Below are positions 40,537 through 48,500 of a stretch of DNA of 64,000 nt, piece after piece. The position numbers and the translations under genes were made by a program. The DNA is from JBGAKG01 sp044224495 (GTDB lineage: Bacteria; Myxococcota_A; Polyangia; Polyangiales; Polyangiaceae). The stretch is taken from the NCBI GenBank assembly GCA_044224495.1, contig JBGAKG010000009.1, positions 1 to 64,000 on the forward strand. Reading direction: 5' to 3'. The notes under the pieces are model-generated. The model was not told the origin of the DNA. It did no database searches and saw nothing but the letters and a program-made list of their open reading frames with translations. Each line of letters starts with the position of its first letter. Within the stretch, counting starts at the first letter, position 1.

Positions 40537-40872
40537 ATGGGTGTGGCTGCTTCGAACCCACTCACCGTCGTCATGCGGGCCCTCGCTGATCCCACTCGGC
40601 GCGCCGTTTTCGAGCGCGTGGCGGAGCATGACGAGATCAACGTCGCCGAGCTCACGCGCGGGAGCGGCGTCACGCAGGGGGCGATCTCGCAGCACCTCAA
40701 GGCACTGAAACAGGCGGGGCTCGTGGTCGAGCGGCCCGAGGGGCGCAACGTCTTCTATCGCGTCGAACCGGCGGGGCTCGCCCCACTCGTCGATTGGATG
40801 CAGCACTACGGCGCCTTCTGGCGCAAACGGTTTGCGAGCTTGCGCACGCTACTCGAGGAGATGGATCGATGA
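40537..40872 (+). CDS. ArsR family winged-helix regulator
   Basis: The 111-residue product has an ArsR winged helix at about 8-85 (VMRALADPTRRAVFERVAEHDEINVAELTRGSGVTQGAISQHLKALKQAGLV), then the short C-terminal helix WMQHYGAFWRKRFASLRTLLEEM typical of the AHSA1-linked subtype. It lacks metal-sensing cysteines. The AHSA1 gene starts inside its stop codon (ATGA). A direct repeat, ACTAATGAATG (40511) and GCTAATGGATG (40529), lies in and just before its start region and could be an operator. Confidence 0.9.
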   Translation: MGVAASNPLTVVMRALADPTRRAVFERVAEHDEINVAELTRGSGVTQGAISQHLKALKQAGLVVERPEGRNVFYRVEPAGLAPLVDWMQHYGAFWRKRFASLRTLLEEMDR

Positions 40873-41333
40873 ACCAGACGACGCCCGCTTCGACTCGCCA
40901 CGAGATCATCGTCGACGAGGTGTTTCCCCACGCGATCGAGCGGCTCTGGGCCGCGCTGACCGACGGAGCGCTCATGGCGCGGTGGATGATGCCGCCGACG
41001 GGCTTCGCGCCCGTCGTCGGTACCCGGTTCACGTTCCAGACCACCGCGCGCGGCGGGTGGGACGGAACGATCCGGTGCGAGGTGCTCGAGGTCGTGCCGA
41101 ACGAGCGCCTCGTCTACTCGTGGAAGGGTGGGGATGCGGGGAACGTGGGCTACGGCTCCCCGCTCGACACCATCGTGACGTTCGCGCTCGCGAAGGCGCC
41201 CGGCGGAACGCGGCTCACGCTCGTGCACTCGGGGTTCGAGCTGCCGAAGAACCAGACCGCGTTCGACGCCATGAGCGACGGGTGGAAGAAGGTCGTCGGC
41301 CGTCTCGGCGGCGCCATTGGCGACGTGCACTGA
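40869..41333 (+). CDS. AHSA1/SRPBCC domain protein
   Basis: The 154-residue product is a single AHSA1-type SRPBCC domain: VDEVFPHAIERLWAALTDGALMARWMMPPTGF at the start, TRFTFQT in the middle, ERLVYSWKGG, and a C-terminal FDAMSDGWKKVVGRLGG helix. It is the third ArsR-linked AHSA1 in the window. Residues around the ligand pocket differ from the 27300-27755 copy, so ligands may differ. It is convergent with the GST gene. Confidence 0.9.
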   Translation: MNQTTPASTRHEIIVDEVFPHAIERLWAALTDGALMARWMMPPTGFAPVVGTRFTFQTTARGGWDGTIRCEVLEVVPNERLVYSWKGGDAGNVGYGSPLDTIVTFALAKAPGGTRLTLVHSGFELPKNQTAFDAMSDGWKKVVGRLGGAIGDVH

Positions 41334-41987
41334 TCAGCGGAAACGCGGCGCGATCGCGCTCGCGAACGGATAGTCCGCGAGGTACGGCTTCGCCTCGTCG
41401 AGCACGCGCCGGACCGACCCGTGAGCGACGAGGCGCTCGAAGTACGCGCCGAGCTTCGGGTGCTCGTCCCCAAATGGGACGAGCGTGACGGCGTAGAAGA
41501 GCGCCGGAGCCGCTGCACAGTCGGCGAGGCCGAAGTCGTCGCTCGCGATCCAACCCGACGGACGGAGCTGCTGCTCGATCATCCCGTACGCCGTGGAGAG
41601 CGCGGCGTACGCGGGCGAGACGTCGCCGCTCGAGCCGCGCAGCCGAGCGAGCACGATCTCCTGCATCGGAGTCTGGACGTGCGCGTCGAAGATGCGGTCC
41701 CAGAGGCGTACCTCCAGGCTCGCGTCGTCGGCGCGCGGCACGAGCGGGCGCGGGCCCGGCCGATGCCGGTCGAGCCACTCGACGACGATCGAGCTCTCCC
41801 CGACGACGCGCCCCTCGTCCACGAGAACCGGGAACTTGCACGGCGGCCAGAGCGCAGCGAGCTCGGCGCGCTGCGCCGGATCGCCGAGGTCGACGATGCG
41901 CCGTTCGAACGGCGTGCCGTTCTCGTAGAGCGCGATCAGCACCTTCCAGCAGTAGGACGCGAGCGGGTGGTAGTAGAGGGTCGGCAT
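41334..41987 (-). CDS. Glutathione S-transferase family protein
   Basis: The 217-residue product has a thioredoxin-like N-terminal domain (1-80, YYHPLASYCWKVLIALYENGTPFERRIVD, KFPVLVDEGRVVGESSIVVEWLD with the glutathione-binding ES pair) and an all-helical C-terminal domain (90-217). The SYC near residue 10 could supply the catalytic Ser or Cys. It probably conjugates or reduces small electrophiles using glutathione or a similar thiol. Its ATG overlaps the stop of the sigma factor gene by one base (TGATG), so the two genes are one operon. Confidence 0.88.
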   Translation of the reverse strand: MPTLYYHPLASYCWKVLIALYENGTPFERRIVDLGDPAQRAELAALWPPCKFPVLVDEGRVVGESSIVVEWLDRHRPGPRPLVPRADDASLEVRLWDRIFDAHVQTPMQEIVLARLRGSSGDVSPAYAALSTAYGMIEQQLRPSGWIASDDFGLADCAAAPALFYAVTLVPFGDEHPKLGAYFERLVAHGSVRRVLDEAKPYLADYPFASAIAPRFR

Positions 41988-42967
41988 CACGGGCACCCCT
42001 CTCGGGTGAGCCACCAGCGATGACCGTTCGGGCGCGAAGAGACGCCGAGCTCGCTGCACACCTCCGCGACCATCTCCGGCGTGAAGAAGTAGTTGCGCAG
42101 CACCGCGATGCGGTCGCCCTCCACGGTGAAGCGGCTGATCGCGCGGACGTGTTCGCCGTCTTCGTGCGCGTACCACGAGAGGACGATCGCCTCGCCGCGG
42201 TGGATGCGCACCTCGGCGCGCGGGGGCGTGGGGAGCGCGCCCGCGACGAACCGTGCCTCGATCCCACCCTGGGTCGCGGCGTTCGCGATCCGCTCGCTCC
42301 CGAAGAGCAAGCCGCGGAGCATCTGCCCGCGCGCTTCGTCCGCGCCGTACGAGGTGGTCGCGCCGACGATGTCGACGGTCGCATCGTCGAGCAGGAGCGC
42401 GGTCAATCGCGGGACGTCGCGGGCGTTGAACGCGGCGCAGAACGCATCGACGACACCGCGCGCGGGCACGCGCCCCGGCGCTTCGGTGGGTTCGACGAGC
42501 TTCCCGCGCCCGCGGTGGAGTGCGGCCTTCACCGCCCCCGTCGTGGTGGCGAGGATCGCGGCGACCTCGTCGAGCGAGAAGTCGAACGCGTCCTTGAGCA
42601 CGACGGCTGCGCGCTCCTGCGGTGCGAGTTGGACGAGCAACGCGCCGGCCGCGTCACGCAGCTCGAGCGGCGGGTCGACGGTGGCGGGCGGGGGCTCGAG
42701 AGCGAGTGGGCCGCGGCGGACGTGATCGAGCCAGAGGTTGGAGGCGACGCGAAAGAGCCACGCGCGCGGGTTGGGCGGAGGGGTGCCCATTCGGCCGAGG
42801 GTGGCGAACGCGCGCGCCATCGTCTCTTGGGCGAGATCTTCGGCGTCCCACGGCGAGCGGGAGAGGTGCCGGCAGTAGCGGTAGAGCTCGCTCCGGAGCG
42901 GCTCGTAGGTGTCGGCGAAGGAGTGCCAGGCGGTGCGAACGGTGGTGGGGAGGTCGTCGGTGCTCAT
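41987..42967 (-). CDS. ECF sigma factor with SnoaL-like C-terminal domain
   Basis: The 326-residue product has sigma region 2 (about 20-85, WDAEDLAQETMARAFATLGR and RAWLFRVASNLWLDHVRR), region 4 (about 105-155, LAPQERAAVVLKDAFDFSLDEVAAILATTTGAVKAALHRGR), and a C-terminal SnoaL/NTF2-like domain (about 170-300, VVDAFCAAFNARDVPRLTALLLDDA). SnoaL-fused ECF factors have no anti-sigma protein; the extra domain controls them. Here the conserved end RNYFFTPEMVAEVCSELG is kept. It forms an operon with the downstream GST. Confidence 0.9.
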   Translation of the reverse strand: MSTDDLPTTVRTAWHSFADTYEPLRSELYRYCRHLSRSPWDAEDLAQETMARAFATLGRMGTPPPNPRAWLFRVASNLWLDHVRRGPLALEPPPATVDPPLELRDAAGALLVQLAPQERAAVVLKDAFDFSLDEVAAILATTTGAVKAALHRGRGKLVEPTEAPGRVPARGVVDAFCAAFNARDVPRLTALLLDDATVDIVGATTSYGADEARGQMLRGLLFGSERIANAATQGGIEARFVAGALPTPPRAEVRIHRGEAIVLSWYAHEDGEHVRAISRFTVEGDRIAVLRNYFFTPEMVAEVCSELGVSSRPNGHRWWLTREGCP

Positions 42968-43002
42968 GGGAGGGAAACGGACGAAGGCACCGAGAGGATA
43001 CG

Positions 43003-43698
43003 TCAGACCTCCACGCCCTCCGCTCGCCACGCCTCGGCGAGCCGTTCGAGGCATCCGTCCTCGATGACGTCCGCGTGCGCGACGACGAGGCGCTTCGCCG
43101 GCCGCGCGAGCACGGCGCGGAGCGAGCTCGTCGCCGCCGCCTTGTCGGGGATCTTCTTCCGGACGTCGGGTGGAACGCGCACCCGATCGAAGCAGCCGGT
43201 GATGCGCCCGGCCCAGCGCCACGTCCAGTGATCGGCGGCATGGGCGGACAGTACGACGTCGGCGCCGAGGAGCGTCTGGGTCGGCCGATGGTAGAGCAGC
43301 GTCTCGTCGAGGAACGGCACGCCGCGGAGCGGGAGCGCTTCGATCTCGGGGACGGCTTCCGCGACCTCGACGTCGTCGAGGTGGAGATCGAGCTTCAGCT
43401 CCGGGTTGTGGCTCGGGGCCGATGCCGGGCCGACGACCTTGGCGTCGGGGAACTTCGCCGCCGCGGCGGGCGTGCCGAGGTGATGGAAGCAGTTGGGGAC
43501 GACGAGCCAACGGACGGGACCGAGCGCGCGGAGCTCGGCGACCAGCGCGTCCGACGGAGGGCAGGGGCTGTGGACGAGCAGGCTGGCGTCCTCCAAGCGA
43601 ACGATCGTCGTCCGCGCGCGAAGGCGAACGCCGCTGAACCACACGGGCCGGTCGAGCGCCCAAATCTGGTTCGGGACGATGGTGTCGAGCACGGGCAT
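43003..43698 (-). CDS. DUF4336 (metallo-beta-lactamase-like) protein
   Basis: The 231-residue product looks like DUF4336, a divergent member of the metallo-beta-lactamase fold. Its start is VLDTIVPNQIWALDRPVWFSGVRLRARTTIVRLEDASLLVHSP, followed by WLVVPNCFHHLG and VLARPAKRLVVAHADVIEDG. The usual HxHxDH zinc motif is reduced to the FHHLG pair, so metal binding and hydrolase activity are uncertain. There is no signal peptide. It stands alone between the sigma factor gene and a membrane protein gene on the same strand. Confidence 0.82.
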   Translation of the reverse strand: MPVLDTIVPNQIWALDRPVWFSGVRLRARTTIVRLEDASLLVHSPCPPSDALVAELRALGPVRWLVVPNCFHHLGTPAAAAKFPDAKVVGPASAPSHNPELKLDLHLDDVEVAEAVPEIEALPLRGVPFLDETLLYHRPTQTLLGADVVLSAHAADHWTWRWAGRITGCFDRVRVPPDVRKKIPDKAAATSSLRAVLARPAKRLVVAHADVIEDGCLERLAEAWRAEGVEV

Positions 43699-43755
43699 CG
43701 AGTCCTCCCGCGCGGGCGATAGGGTCGGAGCGCCCGGTGGGCCAGCCCTCGCGCT

Positions 43756-44196
43756 CTAGCCGGTGCTTCGCACGGCACGCATCCATCGCACCCAGGCGAC
43801 GGCGAGGAAGAGTGTCCCCGCGGCCGCGACTGCCCAGGCGTCCACCGAGACGTGCGACTGAATCTGCAAGCCGACCCACGTGACGAGTACGACGACGGGC
43901 GCGCCCACGAGAAAGATCCGGGCCCGTACCCGATGCGAGCGCACTTGTCCCCGCGCGAAGGCGGCGAGTCGCGTCGGTTCCGCCAGGGCGCGTCTGGCTC
44001 CCGCGATGCGGAGGGCGTCGTAGGTCACCAGGAATGCGCCGATGCCGGCGACGACGAGGTGGATGGCTACCGAAGCACCCCGCGTCGCGTACCAGGCGAG
44101 GATCACCGTGCAGAGCACGATGGAGACGGCCATGTGGAGCCACGACCTCCGAACGGTGGTCGACGCAAGCTCACGCAGGGACCGCTCGTCGACCAT
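43756..44196 (-). CDS. Four-helix membrane protein, unknown function
   Basis: The 146-residue product has four hydrophobic segments (about 20-36, 43-60, 96-112, 120-136) and a basic loop between the second and third (RIAGARRALAEPTRLAAFARGQVRSHRVRAR). No conserved motif is recognised. It is probably an inner-membrane protein. It lies 57 bp from both the DUF4336 gene and the small ATP-grasp-like gene on the same strand. Confidence 0.6.
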   Translation of the reverse strand: MVDERSLRELASTTVRRSWLHMAVSIVLCTVILAWYATRGASVAIHLVVAGIGAFLVTYDALRIAGARRALAEPTRLAAFARGQVRSHRVRARIFLVGAPVVVLVTWVGLQIQSHVSVDAWAVAAAGTLFLAVAWVRWMRAVRSTG

Positions 44197-44253
44197 GCCC
44201 TACGACTGTGAGGCCTTCGTGGGCTCTGGGAAAGCGCTTTCCCGGCGCGTAGG

Positions 44254-44706
44254 TCAGCGACGAGGCGCCGCCGCCGCAGCGATGCACGGAACGACGTCGG
44301 CCGCGCTGCAGCCGTTGAGGCCCGCGCCCCACGTCGCGTTGCACTCGATCAGCGCCCAGCGCCCGTCCGCGAAGCGTCCGACGTCGACGACGCACGTCCG
44401 TGGCAGGCGGAGCGCGCGGGCCGCTTCACCCGCGAAGCGCGCGGCCTCGTCGACGGCCCCGGTTCCTTCGTAGAGCGCGCACGCGCGGACGACGCCGTCG
44501 AGGACGAAGGCACGCGCCTCGGCGACGAACGTGACGACGTCGGAGGCGATGACGAGTGCGTCGGGACCGAGCCCCTCGGTCGCAGCGTCGAGCTCCGCGA
44601 ACGATCCGTCGACGGCGCTCGGCCCACCCGCGGACTCCCATGCGGTCGCGACCGCATCGCGCTCGGGATCGGCCTTGTCGGGGACGAGGAGGATCAAGGG
44701 GCCCAT
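44254..44706 (-). CDS. Shortened ATP-grasp-like protein (DUF4343 type)
   Basis: The 150-residue product ends in the C-terminal ATP-grasp core of the DUF4343 kind: AFVLDGVVRACALYEG, then RTCVVDVGRFADGRWALIECNATWGAGLNGC, with Asp, Glu and Asn as likely metal ligands. Family members usually run to about 250-300 residues. Here only some 25 residues (MGPLILLVPDKADPERDAVATAWE) precede the start of the catalytic region. The ATP-binding N-terminal subdomain is thus largely missing, so it may be a deletion derivative. It is divergent from a Cys-rich secreted protein gene. Confidence 0.6.
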   Translation of the reverse strand: MGPLILLVPDKADPERDAVATAWESAGGPSAVDGSFAELDAATEGLGPDALVIASDVVTFVAEARAFVLDGVVRACALYEGTGAVDEAARFAGEAARALRLPRTCVVDVGRFADGRWALIECNATWGAGLNGCSAADVVPCIAAAAAPRR

Positions 44707-44788
44707 CGGTTCGCGCGAGCATAGCCCGAGAAGAAATGACCACGGACCGCGCGCACCACCGGCGTTACCAAAAGCAGTGGGAGGTTCG

Positions 44789-45310
44789 ATGAGCAGGACG
44801 ATCGCGAAGCGGGTCGCCGTGGTTCTGGTCGTGGGGGTTGGCGCAATCCTGCAGGCCCAGTGTGCAGGCTCCAGCGGGACGACCGGCGTGCCCTACGCTT
44901 GCTGGCTCAGCGGCAGCCGTTGCGACTGCAAACCGAACGCCACCGTTCCGACGGATGGCACGCGCGTGAGCAACTGCACGACGCAGCAGTATGCCTACTG
45001 TTGTCAGTACTCGAACCGCTGCGGCTGCGACGACAACCCCGGCTGCGGAGCGGGCGGGCGCGAGGTGCAGGTCTGCGAGAACCACTACACGGCGAGCCCG
45101 TCCGGGCCCACGTGCCCCGGCTCGGGCTACGTGTCGTGCAGCGATTCGTCGTCGTGCCCGTGTGGGTTGTTCTGCTCGCGGCTGTCGTCCAGCTCGACGG
45201 ACAAGTATTGCACGCAGAGCTGCTCGACCGACGACGAGTGCGCGTCGTCCACGCAGTGGAAGTTTTCGCCGACCGGCTGCAGCCCGATCGTCGGCGTCTG
45301 CGTGCCGTGA
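44789..45310 (+). CDS. Secreted cysteine-rich protein
   Basis: The 173-residue product has a signal peptide (KRVAVVLVVGVGAILQA) and a mature region with 21 cysteines in about 150 residues, plus many Ser, Thr and Gly. The cysteine at 25 follows LQAQ, not a proper lipobox, so cleavage by signal peptidase I after Ala23 seems likelier than lipidation. Pairs such as DC, CC and CGC, and a final DDECASSTQWKF, are like myxobacterial Cys-rich secreted modules. A ribosome site (GGGAGG) precedes ATG 44789. The function is unknown. Confidence 0.75.
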   Translation: MSRTIAKRVAVVLVVGVGAILQAQCAGSSGTTGVPYACWLSGSRCDCKPNATVPTDGTRVSNCTTQQYAYCCQYSNRCGCDDNPGCGAGGREVQVCENHYTASPSGPTCPGSGYVSCSDSSSCPCGLFCSRLSSSSTDKYCTQSCSTDDECASSTQWKFSPTGCSPIVGVCVP

Positions 45311-45352
45311 CCCGTCCGCCGGAGCATTCGGCTCCCGGGGCCTTGCGCCGAG

Positions 45353-45374
45353 TATTCAAGTAATCTATTGAATA
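45353..45374. promoter_or_regulatory. Inverted repeat before the ArsR-rhodanese gene
   Basis: TATTCAA (45353-45359) and TTGAATA (45368-45374) are perfect inverted 7-base arms around 8 bp, ending 6 bp before ATG 45380. The AT-rich form resembles operators of ArsR/SmtB-type regulators with spaced half-sites. It is a likely autoregulatory operator. Confidence 0.6.
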
Positions 45375-45379
45375 CAAGT

Positions 45380-46096
45380 ATGATGACGGATGCCCGCCAT
45401 CGCGCGTTCAAAGACCGCCTCTACGACCAAGTGGCGAAGGTAGGGAAGGCCATCGCGAATCCGCACCGCCTCGAGCTGCTCGAGCTGCTTGCGCAGGGCG
45501 AGCGGACCGTCGAGTCGCTCGCGCGGGAGGCGAGCATCTCGATCGCGAACGCCTCGCAGCACCTGCAAGCGTTGCGGGCGGCGGGGCTGGTCGAGGCGCG
45601 CAAAGAAGGACTCTTCGTGCACTACCGACTCGCCGACGATGGAGTCTTCGAGCTCTCCCGCGTCGTCCGCGCGATCGCGGAGCGCAGGCTGGCCGAGATC
45701 GACCGGTTGGTGCGCGCTCACTTTCGCGAGCGCGAGGGTGACGAGCCGGTCGCGATGCGCGACTTGCTGGCGCGACTGCGAGCGGGCAACGTCGTCGTTC
45801 TCGATACCCGCCCCTCCGCGGAGTTCGTCGCGGGGCACATCGCGGGCGCGCTCTCCGTCCCGTGCGACGAGCTCGAAGGGCGTCTCGACCAGCTCCCGAA
45901 GCGCAAGGAGTACGTCGCGTACTGCCGCGGACCGTATTGCATCTACGCCGATCGAGCGGTCGAGCTCCTCCGGAGGAACGGGCGAAAGGCGCGCCGGCTC
46001 GCGGAGGGCTTCCCGGAGTGGAGAGCGGCGGGCCTGCCGCTGGAGACGGAGCGCACCCGCGAGCTCGATCGAGGGGGCAGCCGGGGCGCATCGTGA
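45380..46096 (+). CDS. ArsR-rhodanese fusion regulator
   Basis: The 238-residue product has an ArsR winged helix (about 10-95, VGKAIANPHRLELLELLAQGERTVESLAREASISIANASQHLQALRAAGLV) and a rhodanese domain (about 120-230). The active-site loop is YCRGPYCIYA, with Cys at the catalytic position and a second Cys three residues on. ArsR-rhodanese proteins are thought to sense sulfur species or oxidants through the rhodanese Cys. I chose ATG 45380, since the upstream TTG lies inside the inverted repeat. The MFS gene starts in its stop codon (GTGA). Confidence 0.9.
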   Translation: MMTDARHRAFKDRLYDQVAKVGKAIANPHRLELLELLAQGERTVESLAREASISIANASQHLQALRAAGLVEARKEGLFVHYRLADDGVFELSRVVRAIAERRLAEIDRLVRAHFREREGDEPVAMRDLLARLRAGNVVVLDTRPSAEFVAGHIAGALSVPCDELEGRLDQLPKRKEYVAYCRGPYCIYADRAVELLRRNGRKARRLAEGFPEWRAAGLPLETERTRELDRGGSRGAS

Positions 46097-47376
46097 GCGG
46101 CGTGCGGCTCGGCCTGCGCGCGAACCTCGCCCAGTTCGTGCTGCTCGTCGTCGTGAATGCGTTCGTCGGGGCGATGGTCGGCATGGAGCGCAGCATCCTG
46201 CCCGCGATCGCCGAGCACGAGCATCACCTCGCAGCGCGCTCCGCGGTGCTCTCGTTCATCGTCGTCTTCGGCGTCACGAAGGCGCTCACGAACTACGTCG
46301 CGGGCCGACTCTCCGACCGGTTCGGGCGCAAGCACGTCCTCGTCGGCGGTTGGCTCGTGGCCGCGCCGGTGCCGTTTCTGCTGATGTGGGCGCCGACCTG
46401 GTCCTGGGTCCTCTTCGCGAACGCGCTGTTGGGCGTGAGCCAAGGGCTGACGTGGTCGACGACGGTGATCATGAAGATCGACCTCGCCGGGGCGAGGCGG
46501 CGCGGGCTCGCGATGGGTCTGAACGAGTTCGCCGGCTACCTCTCCGTCGCGGCCTCGGCGCTCGCGACCGGGTGGATCGCAGCGCGCCACGGGCTGCGCC
46601 CGCAGCCGTTCTACTTGGGGGTTGCGTTCGTCGCCTTCGGGCTCCTCCTGTCGGCGTTCGTGGTGCGGGAGACGAAGCATCACGTCGCGCACGAGGCGAA
46701 GCAACGGGGTGAGCTTCCCCCGGGAGCGGCGCCCTCGCAGCGCGAGGTGTTCTGGCGAACCACGCTCTTCGATCGCAACCTCTCGAGCGTGAGTCAGGCG
46801 GGGCTCGTGAACAACTTGAACGACGGGATGGCGTGGGGGCTGTTTCCGCTGTTCTTCGCCGCCGCTCGAATGTCGATCGACCAGATCGGCGTGCTGGCAG
46901 CGGTCTACCCGGCGACCTGGGGGCTCGGACAGTTGGTGACCGGTCCACTCTCCGACCGCGTCGGGCGCAAGTGGCTCATCGCCGCGGGGATGTGGGTCCA
47001 GGCGGGCGGGATTGCGGTCGTGATCCTGGCGCACGGGTTCGCTGGTTTCGCCACGGGCGGAGCGCTACTCGGCGTCGGCACGGCGATGGTCTACCCGACG
47101 TTGCTCGCGGCGATCGGAGACGTGGCCCACCCGTCGTGGCGTGCGTCGTCCGTCGGTGTCTACCGGCTGTGGCGTGACCTCGGGTACGCGATCGGAGCGG
47201 TCGTGGCCGGCGTGACCGCGGACGCGCTCGGGCTCGCTTCGGCGATGTGGCTCGTCGCGTTGGCGACGCTCGGTTCGGGCGTCATCGTCGCTCTCCGAAT
47301 GAGGGAGCATCGGGGCGAGCAGGTGACGCCGCCTCCGCAGGGGCCGCTCACGGGCGCCCCGACAAAGGCGTGCTGA
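46093..47376 (+). CDS. Major facilitator superfamily transporter
   Basis: The 427-residue inner-membrane product has 12 predicted helices, with the MFS motif A GRLSDRFGRKHVL after helix 2 and a second copy GPLSDRVGRKWLI in the second half. A cytoplasmic loop lies near 195-235. It starts GTG 46093 overlapping the stop of the ArsR-rhodanese gene, so the regulator and transporter are one operon. Export of a reactive sulfur or drug-like compound is plausible, since both features are typical of efflux units. The last 29 bp overlap the convergent ECF gene. Confidence 0.9.
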   Translation: MSGVRLGLRANLAQFVLLVVVNAFVGAMVGMERSILPAIAEHEHHLAARSAVLSFIVVFGVTKALTNYVAGRLSDRFGRKHVLVGGWLVAAPVPFLLMWAPTWSWVLFANALLGVSQGLTWSTTVIMKIDLAGARRRGLAMGLNEFAGYLSVAASALATGWIAARHGLRPQPFYLGVAFVAFGLLLSAFVVRETKHHVAHEAKQRGELPPGAAPSQREVFWRTTLFDRNLSSVSQAGLVNNLNDGMAWGLFPLFFAAARMSIDQIGVLAAVYPATWGLGQLVTGPLSDRVGRKWLIAAGMWVQAGGIAVVILAHGFAGFATGGALLGVGTAMVYPTLLAAIGDVAHPSWRASSVGVYRLWRDLGYAIGAVVAGVTADALGLASAMWLVALATLGSGVIVALRMREHRGEQVTPPPQGPLTGAPTKAC

Positions 47377-47974
47377 AGCTCGACGCGGGGATGTCGGCGC
47401 GTCGGCTGGGAGCTCGAGGCCGAGCCCCCGCGCCTCGCACCATGCGGTGCTTGAGCTCGACCCGCGCGCGGTGCAATCGACTCTTGAGCGCGTCCACCGA
47501 GATGCCGAGGTGGGCGGCCGCTTCGGGCGCGCTCAGCTCCTGAATGTCGCGGAGGAGCACGACCTCCCGATGGACGGGATCGAGCTCGGCGAGCGCGTGC
47601 GCGAGGAGCTCGTTGCGACGCTGCACGTCCATCGAGCTCTCGGGGTCGAGCATCTCGGAGGGGAAGTCGTCCTCGGCGCCGTCGAGCCCGACGGGTCGCC
47701 GACGATGGCCGTCGATCAGCCGCAAGCACTCGCGCCGCACCATCGTGAAGAGCCAGCTCGCGAGTGACGACGCCGTGCCGCGGAACGACTGGAGCGCGCG
47801 AGTGGCGGCCCAGAGCGTCTCTTGCACCGCGTCCTCCGCGTCTTCGGTGGTCCGGCAGACTTGGAGGCCGAAGCGGTAGACGCCATGGCGATGCTTGGCC
47901 ACGAGCTCGTCGAGCGCGGCGACGTCGCCGGCGCGGGCGGCGTCGAGAAGGGCGTCGGGGGTGGGGGAGACCAT
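47348..47974 (-). CDS. ECF-type RNA polymerase sigma factor
   Basis: The 208-residue product has sigma region 2 (about 10-80, TTEDAEDAVQETLWAATRALQSF and SLASWLFTMVRRECLRLIDGHRRR) and region 4 (about 120-180, LAELDPVHREVVLLRDIQELSAPEAAAHLGISVDALKSRLHRAR). No extra domain is attached, and no anti-sigma gene adjoins it on the same strand. The divergent small gene at 48067 and the inverted repeat between them may belong to its control. The last 29 bp overlap the MFS gene antisense. Confidence 0.9.
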   Translation of the reverse strand: MVSPTPDALLDAARAGDVAALDELVAKHRHGVYRFGLQVCRTTEDAEDAVQETLWAATRALQSFRGTASSLASWLFTMVRRECLRLIDGHRRRPVGLDGAEDDFPSEMLDPESSMDVQRRNELLAHALAELDPVHREVVLLRDIQELSAPEAAAHLGISVDALKSRLHRARVELKHRMVRGAGARPRAPSRRADIPASSFSTPLSGRP

Positions 47975-48009
47975 GCGTCCGAGCTTCAGAGTGTTCGCCG
48001 AGACGGAGA

Positions 48010-48037
48010 GGTTCGCAAATTCGACATTTCGCGAACC
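48010..48037. promoter_or_regulatory. Inverted repeat between the ECF gene and the divergent small gene
   Basis: GGTTCGC (48010-48016) and GCGAACC (48031-48037) are perfect inverted arms, with a nearly symmetric AT-rich centre (AAAT..ATTT). It lies 30 bp before ATG 48067 and 35 bp before the ECF gene start. It is a possible operator. Confidence 0.45.
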
Positions 48038-48066
48038 CTGTTTCCGGTTCGGCGCCTCGATGGGGC

Positions 48067-48474
48067 ATGAAGCACCCCGATTCCCTGATCCTGGTCTACG
48101 ACGGCGAAAGCGGACTGCGCGCGCTCGTGCTCGACGTGTTGAAGAAGGCGGCTGGCCGAGAGGACTGTCCCCTCTGCGAGATCACTTACGGTCCGCTCGG
48201 CAAGCGTGGGGCATGGAAGGCGTGCGAGGAGCGGCTCGGAATCCCGATCGAGGAGCTCCACCGCGACAGCGTACCGCCGGCGTGGCGGGTCGCGCTCGGT
48301 GAGCTCCCGTGCGTGCTCGCGAGCGTCGGAGACGAACGTCCGACGGTGCTCGTGAGCCGAGACGCAATCACGGCGTGCCGCGGGAGCGCGGAGGCGCTCG
48401 AAGAGCGGATCCGGCGTGCGCTCCGAGACGCGCCCGTCGCGACCGCGGCTGACGTCGAGAGCGTGAGGCGGTAG
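48067..48474 (+). CDS. Small protein with CPLC motif, unknown function
   Basis: The 135-residue product starts MKHPDSLILVYDGESGLRALVLDVLKKA and has EDCPLCEITYGPLGKRG near residue 33. The CPLC pair could be a redox or metal site, in the style of thiol-disulfide oxidoreductases, but the rest of that fold is not evident. A second region reads LPCVLASVGDERPTVLVSRDAITACRGS. There is no signal peptide or membrane segment. It is divergent from an ECF sigma gene. I do not recognise the family with certainty. Confidence 0.7.
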   Translation: MKHPDSLILVYDGESGLRALVLDVLKKAAGREDCPLCEITYGPLGKRGAWKACEERLGIPIEELHRDSVPPAWRVALGELPCVLASVGDERPTVLVSRDAITACRGSAEALEERIRRALRDAPVATAADVESVRR

Positions 48475-48500
48475 GGTGCCTTCTCGTCGAGAGAGGGACC

